Shown one piece after another: positions 59,958 through 64,000 of a stretch of DNA of 64,000 nt. Source of the stretch: Gordonia sp. SL306 (GTDB taxonomy: Bacteria > Actinomycetota > Actinomycetes > Mycobacteriales > Mycobacteriaceae); NCBI RefSeq assembly GCF_026625785.1, contig NZ_CP113063.1:2542001-2606000 (forward strand), given 5' to 3'. Positions within the stretch are counted from its first letter, which is position 1. Each line of letters opens with the position of its first letter. The notes below the pieces were generated by a model. The model searched no databases. It saw only the letters and a program-made list of their open reading frames with translations, and had not been told where the DNA came from. The translations under genes and the position numbers were made by a program.

Positions 59958-60380
59958 GTGCCGGGCCCATCCACCATCGTCGTGAGTGGAGTCGTCGTCC
60001 GTGATGCCCGCGGCCTTTTGCTCACCGTGCGCAAACGCGGGACGCAGCGGTTCATGCTGCCCGGAGGTAAGCCCGAACAGGGTGAATCGGCGGCTGCGGC
60101 GGCAGTTCGGGAGTGTGCCGAGGAGATCGGGCTCGGAGTCGACTTGTTTCGATTGCGTGAATGGGGACGGTTTCGGTCGGCAGCCGCCAACGAGGCCGGA
60201 TGGGACGTGGTGGCAACGATTTTCGAAGCCGATGTGATCGATCAGGAGATCATCCCGACGGCCGAGATCGACGAGATCCGGTGGCTGGACGTCGATGCCG
60301 ACATCGTGGCCGATGATCTCGCGCCATTGCTTGTCGACCACGTGATTCCGGCGTTGCGTCGTGCCGGTCACGATTCCTGA
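59958..60380 (+). CDS. Nudix hydrolase
   Basis: A 140-residue Nudix protein. The complete Nudix box GGKPEQGESAAAAAVRECAEEIG gives Mg2+ ligands in REcaEE; here it is given in parts as GGKPEQGES and VRECAEEIG. The fold begins STIVVSGVVVRDARGLLLTVRKRG. Substrates are nucleoside diphosphates linked to another group, possibly oxidised nucleotides. TAACAT at 59945-59950 lies 7 bp before the GTG at 59958, indicating a leaderless start; the longer frame would overlap the BASS gene's upstream region. Confidence 0.88.
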   Translation: MPGPSTIVVSGVVVRDARGLLLTVRKRGTQRFMLPGGKPEQGESAAAAAVRECAEEIGLGVDLFRLREWGRFRSAAANEAGWDVVATIFEADVIDQEIIPTAEIDEIRWLDVDADIVADDLAPLLVDHVIPALRRAGHDS

Positions 60381-60407
60381 ACAGATAACAGAGTTTTCGC
60401 AGCATTC

Positions 60408-60430
60408 ACCGAAAATCGGGCGGTTTCGGT
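60408..60430. promoter_or_regulatory. Inverted repeat upstream of aquaporin
   Basis: ACCGAAA (60408-60414) and TTTCGGT (60424-60430) form a 7-bp dyad with a 9-bp centre, 51 bp before the aquaporin start. It may be an operator or the terminator of the Nudix gene. Confidence 0.4.
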
Positions 60431-60481
60431 TACCGTGTGCACGCGGGGGGACCTATGCGCGGACCTAGTGAAAGGATCAGC

Positions 60482-61282
60482 ATGACCTCTCCATCGCCTG
60501 CGGCGAAACTCGCAGCGGAGTTCTTCGGTACCTTCTGGCTGGTGTTCGGTGGTTGTGGTAGCGCGATTTACGCCGCAAAGCAGATAGCGCAATCCGACGA
60601 TGGACAGAGCACTTTTCAGGTCGGTATCGGATTCCTCGGTGTTGCACTTGCATTCGGCCTCACCGTGGTGACCATGGCATATGCGGTCGGGCATATCTCG
60701 GGTGCGCATTTCAATCCCGCGATCACTCTCGGTGCAGCTGTGGGTGGACGCCTCCCCTGGAAGGAATTGCCCGGATACTGGATTTCCCAGGTTGTCGGCG
60801 GCCTGGTCGCCGGTTTGCTGCTGTTCGTCATCGCGAAAGGGCAACCCGGATTCGAAGCCACCGGGAACATGGCCGCAAACGGTTATGGCGAACATTCGCC
60901 GAGCAATTACAACCTCACCTCGGTGTTCATCGCGGAAGTCCTTCTGACGGCGTTCTTCCTCATCGTGGTGCTCGGCGCCACCGACGGGCGTGCCCCCGGG
61001 GGCTTCGGACCGCTGGCGATCGGCCTGAGCCTCACCCTGATCCACCTCATCTCCATCCCGATCAGCAACACCTCGGTCAACCCGGCCCGGTCGACGGGTG
61101 TCGCCTTCTTCAACGGCAACGGGGCGCCCGGGCAGTTGTGGGTGTTCTGGGTCGCGCCACTGATAGGCGGCATCATCGGCGGTCTGCTCTATCCGTTGCT
61201 GTTCGAGAACGGGAAGTTCGCGTTCGGCAACCGCGCCGCCGCCGCCGCTGAGCGGACGGACGTCGACCGCACCACGGCATAG
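60482..61282 (+). CDS. aqpZ: Aquaporin Z-like MIP channel
   Basis: A 266-residue MIP channel with six membrane helices and two pore half-helices. The NPA motifs are [12 protein letters not shown] and [11 protein letters not shown], with the selectivity-filter Arg following the second. [19 protein letters not shown] is the AqpZ-type first helix. A water channel is favoured over a glycerol facilitator because of the short loop and the absence of the Asp that follows the NPA box in GlpF. The ATG at 60482 has AAAGGA upstream. Codon choices are less GC-rich near the start than in neighbours (ATT, GAA, GCA), mildly suggesting different history. Confidence 0.92.
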   Translation: MTSPSPAAKLAAEFFGTFWLVFGGCGSAIYAAKQIAQSDDGQSTFQVGIGFLGVALAFGLTVVTMAYAVGHISGAHFNPAITLGAAVGGRLPWKELPGYWISQVVGGLVAGLLLFVIAKGQPGFEATGNMAANGYGEHSPSNYNLTSVFIAEVLLTAFFLIVVLGATDGRAPGGFGPLAIGLSLTLIHLISIPISNTSVNPARSTGVAFFNGNGAPGQLWVFWVAPLIGGIIGGLLYPLLFENGKFAFGNRAAAAAERTDVDRTTA

Positions 61283-61354
61283 CGAACGGGTGGGGCGGCC
61301 CGTCCGCGTCGCCCCACCCGACCACATCGCCCGTGGCCTGGGAGAATCCCGGCC

Positions 61355-63052
61355 ATGGAACTGCTCATCCTGGTCCTCGTCGGCGCGATCATCGTCACCG
61401 CGATCGCCGATCGCCGGGGGATGCAGCCGGCGCTGATCATCATCGTGATCGCGCTCGCGGTCTCGTTCATCCCCGGAATGCCGCGCGTCGAACTCGATTC
61501 GCACATCCTGCTGACGGTGGTGCTGCCGCCGCTGCTGTACTCGGCGGCGCTGGGTTTCTCGTTCCCGAATTTTCTGCGCAAGCTGAAGCCCATCCTGGGG
61601 CTCGGCGTCGCGATGGTCGTCATCACGGCGCTGGCGGTGGGGTGGGTGGCCTCGCTGGTCATCCCCGAGTTCACCTTCATGCTGGCCCTGCTGCTGGGCG
61701 CGATCGTCGCGCCACCGGATGCGGTGACCGCGGTGGCCATCGGCCGCAAGCTGGGCCTGCCGAAGCGGCTGATGACCATCCTGACCGGCGAGAGTCTGGT
61801 CAACGACGCCGCGGCCCTCTCGCTGTTCGCGATCGCCATCTCGCAGATCGCCGACACCCACTCGTTCATCGGGAACCCGCTGGTCCTGTTCGGTTACAAC
61901 GCGATACTCGGGCCGATCGTCGGCGCCGTTCTCGGCATACTGACGCTGTGGATCCGCCGGCACCTGCAGAATCCGGCGCTCGAGACGGTGCAGGGTTTCG
62001 TGGTGCCGTTCGCCGCGTTCCTGGCGGCCGAGCACCTGCACGCGTCGGGCGTGCTGGCCGTCGTGATCGCCGGTTTCGTGGTGGGCTCCGGCTCGGTTCA
62101 TGCGGGCTATCAGACCCGGTTGCAGGAGCGGTATGTGTGGAACTCGGTGGACGTGCTGCTCGAGGCCTTCGTGTTCGCCTACATCGGGCTCCAGATGCGA
62201 TTCATCATCACCGACCTCCGCGACGCGCGGGAGTCGTTGGTGCACATCGCGATGGCGTCGTTGCTGGTGCTGGTGGTGGTCCTGGCGATCCGTCCCATCT
62301 GCGTGTTCGCGATGTTCGGCCGAGGTGCGCTGAGTCGTCGGATCGACAGTGCCGTCAACGTCGAGGTACCTGCCAACCCGCGTCGCTCGGTCCGGCGCAC
62401 GCGTGATCCGGACCGACCGCCCGGGCGCCGTCGACGATGGTCCGAGCGGATCGATCACCGTCCGCTGACCTGGCAGGAGTCCACCGTCGTCGCGTGGACC
62501 GGGATGCGTGGCGTGGTCACCCTGGCGGCCGCCTCGGGTATCCCGGTCACCGTCGCCTCGGGTGAGCCGTTCCCGGAGCGATCGGCGATCCAGGCGATCG
62601 CCTTCGTCGTCGCCGTCGGGACCATCCTGATCCAGGGGGCGACGCTGCCGTGGATCATCGCGCGACTACACCTCCGCAACGAGGACGAGGAACGCTACGA
62701 CCACGACCAGACCGTGCGGACGGAGGAGGTGGTGCACGCCGCCGCCGATCAGGTCATCACGGATTTCGTCGACAGCCCGCCCGGTGGACTCGATGCAGCG
62801 ACCGTCGCCTTCATCATGGAGACGGTGGCCCGCCAGTCCCGCGACGCCGAGGAGATGCCCGACCCGGAAGCGCACACCGCCCGCAACGACGCCTTCGCCA
62901 CGCTCTATCGCTCGGTGCTGAACGCGCAGCGGGAGGCGCTGGTCGCCGACCGCGACGCCGGCAATCTCGAGGACGAAGCCGTCCGCGCGATGCTGGAACG
63001 CCTCGACCTGCAGGAAGCCGGTCTGTCGGCGCGTCTGGAGAGCCGCCTGTAG
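61355..63052 (+). CDS. CPA1-family Na+/H+ antiporter
   Basis: A 565-residue monovalent cation/proton antiporter. Membrane helices run from residue 1 to about 430, with the ion-binding regions LGAIVAPPDAVTAVAIG and ILTGESLVNDAAALSLFAIA (the ND pair typical of electroneutral CPA1 exchangers). TWQESTVVAWTGMRGVVTLAAA is the conserved late helix. A basic cytoplasmic loop of about 40 residues interrupts the helices (around 330-370), and the C-terminal 130 residues are soluble and charged. Role is pH and sodium homeostasis. The ATG at 61355 follows GGGAGAAT. It is 72 bp after aqpZ. Confidence 0.9.
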   Translation: MELLILVLVGAIIVTAIADRRGMQPALIIIVIALAVSFIPGMPRVELDSHILLTVVLPPLLYSAALGFSFPNFLRKLKPILGLGVAMVVITALAVGWVASLVIPEFTFMLALLLGAIVAPPDAVTAVAIGRKLGLPKRLMTILTGESLVNDAAALSLFAIAISQIADTHSFIGNPLVLFGYNAILGPIVGAVLGILTLWIRRHLQNPALETVQGFVVPFAAFLAAEHLHASGVLAVVIAGFVVGSGSVHAGYQTRLQERYVWNSVDVLLEAFVFAYIGLQMRFIITDLRDARESLVHIAMASLLVLVVVLAIRPICVFAMFGRGALSRRIDSAVNVEVPANPRRSVRRTRDPDRPPGRRRRWSERIDHRPLTWQESTVVAWTGMRGVVTLAAASGIPVTVASGEPFPERSAIQAIAFVVAVGTILIQGATLPWIIARLHLRNEDEERYDHDQTVRTEEVVHAAADQVITDFVDSPPGGLDAATVAFIMETVARQSRDAEEMPDPEAHTARNDAFATLYRSVLNAQREALVADRDAGNLEDEAVRAMLERLDLQEAGLSARLESRL

Positions 63053-63162
63053 ATCTCGCGGCAGACGCCGTCACGCGGTCGTCGTACTGTCGAAGGTGCG
63101 GGTGCGCGCACCCGCTTCCGGCGAGAGTCGGAGTGGGCGACGCGACGGAACGGGAGGCGAGG

Positions 63163-63897
63163 ATGGGACAACCCAGCGGGCCGCCGCCGCGTGCGGGTGA
63201 CCGCCCGCCGCCCGACGATCTCTACCGGATCCCGCTCTACCCCCATCTCTACCCGCCGCTCGGTTATGCACCGGACGGGCGACCGATCTTCGTGCCCGGT
63301 GAGCCGGAACGGCCGTCGGCGCCCCCCGACGGCACGTCGAACGGCCCCGACTCCGGTATCCCGGCCACCGACGCCCCGACCCCCGCTGCGGGCGCCCGGT
63401 CCTCCGATCGCCGTCTCGTCGGTGTGCTGGCGATCGTCGCGGTGGCGGCGCTCGGGCTCTTGGCCATGACAGTGGGCCGCGCCGCGCTGCGCGACGACCC
63501 TCAGCCCGCGGCGGACCAGCAACTCCCCGTGGTCATCACACAACTTCCCACCGAGCTGCCCACGCAGATGCCCACCGCTCCACCTGGTGGAAACCCCGAC
63601 GAGGTACCCGGAGACCCGAACTCGCCTGCATCGCCGGTCGGCAAGGAGATCGTCTACGAGGTGACCGCGTCGAGCCCGACCACGATCCTCTACGTCGACG
63701 CCGATGGGCTGCGTACGACGATCGGCGCACCGACCACCTGGACGGTCCGTTTCACCGGGACGGGCAATCCGCTGCGGGTCCTGGTCCTCGCCGGAGACGG
63801 CGACGCGCAGTGCCTGATCAAGGTCGGCGGCCGGCCGGTGGCCGCGGATCGCATCACCGCGCAGTCGCCCCGCCGAACTGTTTCCTGCCGTGCCTGA
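63163..63897 (+). CDS. MmpS-like membrane-anchored protein
   Basis: A 244-residue protein. A proline-rich cytoplasmic N-terminus of about 80 residues (GQPSGPPPRAGDRPPPDDLY) is followed by one membrane helix (VGVLAIVAVAALGLLAMTVG), a Pro/Thr-rich stretch, and a C-terminal beta domain with IVYEVTASSPTTILYVDADG and DAQCLIKVGGRPVA, ending with RRTVSCRA. That last domain resembles MmpS proteins, whose paired cysteines are seen here in CLIK and SCRA. MmpS proteins usually work with MmpL transporters, but none is adjacent. The ATG at 63163 follows GGGAGGCGAGG. Confidence 0.78.
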   Translation: MGQPSGPPPRAGDRPPPDDLYRIPLYPHLYPPLGYAPDGRPIFVPGEPERPSAPPDGTSNGPDSGIPATDAPTPAAGARSSDRRLVGVLAIVAVAALGLLAMTVGRAALRDDPQPAADQQLPVVITQLPTELPTQMPTAPPGGNPDEVPGDPNSPASPVGKEIVYEVTASSPTTILYVDADGLRTTIGAPTTWTVRFTGTGNPLRVLVLAGDGDAQCLIKVGGRPVAADRITAQSPRRTVSCRA

Positions 63898-63976
63898 GTG
63901 ACCGACGTCACCGGTCGACGTCCCCATCGCGCGCATCGACTGTGTGCCGAGGCACTCGGGTCGCTACCGTAGATCT

Positions 63977-64000
63977 GTGAGTTCTTCCCAGACAGCCTCA
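63977..64000 (+). CDS. Start of a gene running off the right edge
   Basis: A GTG at 63977 begins eight codons (VSSSQTAS) before the window ends. TACCGT at 63965-63970 lies 6 bp upstream and fits the leaderless pattern of other genes here. Nothing can be said about the product. Confidence 0.35.

Overview
The window is high-GC actinobacterial chromosome from a mycolic-acid, arabinogalactan-type cell-wall organism. Gene content and order resemble the Rv3772-Rv3795 region of Mycobacterium tuberculosis, but with insertions, inversions and extra copies. Gordonia or a close relative is the most likely source; this is an inference from gene content, GC-rich codon use and intergenic repeats, not a database match.

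Layout. 1-4.4 kb: edge of a degenerate EAL/DICT-type protein, a DUF222-HNH (13E12-like) gene under a perfect SOS box, a VIT-family metal transporter and a DUF2236/MpaB oxygenase. 4.4-5.9 kb: an IS110-family element lying between two inverted copies of a palindromic intergenic repeat. 5.9-22.9 kb: five full-length Emb arabinosyltransferases; four form two mirror-image embA-embB-like operons diverging from about 12.6 kb, and the fifth is convergent to them. 22.9-26.4 kb: aroQ, a methyltransferase, and a small ArsR-regulated SRPBCC unit with two operator-like dyads. 25.6-30.6 kb: dprE1-dprE2-aftA plus an MBL hydrolase on the minus strand. 30.6-36.4 kb: two phytoene-dehydrogenase-like FAD enzymes, a secreted lipase, an aldo/keto reductase and gtrA. 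36.4-41.5 kb: F420-type oxidoreductase with a KstR box, SDR, HxlR/MFS pair, mycothiol-type isomerase, VapBC. 41.5-44.8 kb: glfT1-wzt-wzm (galactan priming and export) and the proteasome activator bpa. 44.8-48.1 kb: a frameshifted class-V aminotransferase, two MarR regulators, a quinone oxidoreductase. 48.1-64 kb: tRNA-Ser(TGA), transporters, methyltransferase, HxlR-SCP2 regulator, CorA, acyltransferase, an unknown protein, a thioesterase carrying eight 36-bp repeats, an antigen-85-like mycolyltransferase, aromatic aminotransferase, tRNA-Ser(GCT), tRNA-Arg(ACG), BASS transporter, Nudix hydrolase, aquaporin, Na+/H+ antiporter, MmpS-like protein, and the first codons of another gene.

How it fits together. 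DprE1/DprE2 make decaprenylphosphoryl-arabinose, GtrA is probably a lipid-linked sugar helper, AftA adds the first arabinofuranose to galactan, the Emb enzymes extend the arabinan, GlfT1 with Wzm/Wzt starts and exports galactan, and the antigen-85-like enzyme attaches mycolates. The window is thus largely a cell-envelope biosynthesis region.

Most unusual signals: (1) the mirrored embAB duplication; (2) related 36-bp repeats inserted in the same reading frame in two unrelated genes (glfT1 and the thioesterase); (3) the IS110 element at the centre of a repeat palindrome, with a non-coding end that could encode a bridge RNA and that repeats part of the flank; (4) recognisable LexA and KstR sites and several other dyads that assign regulators to genes.
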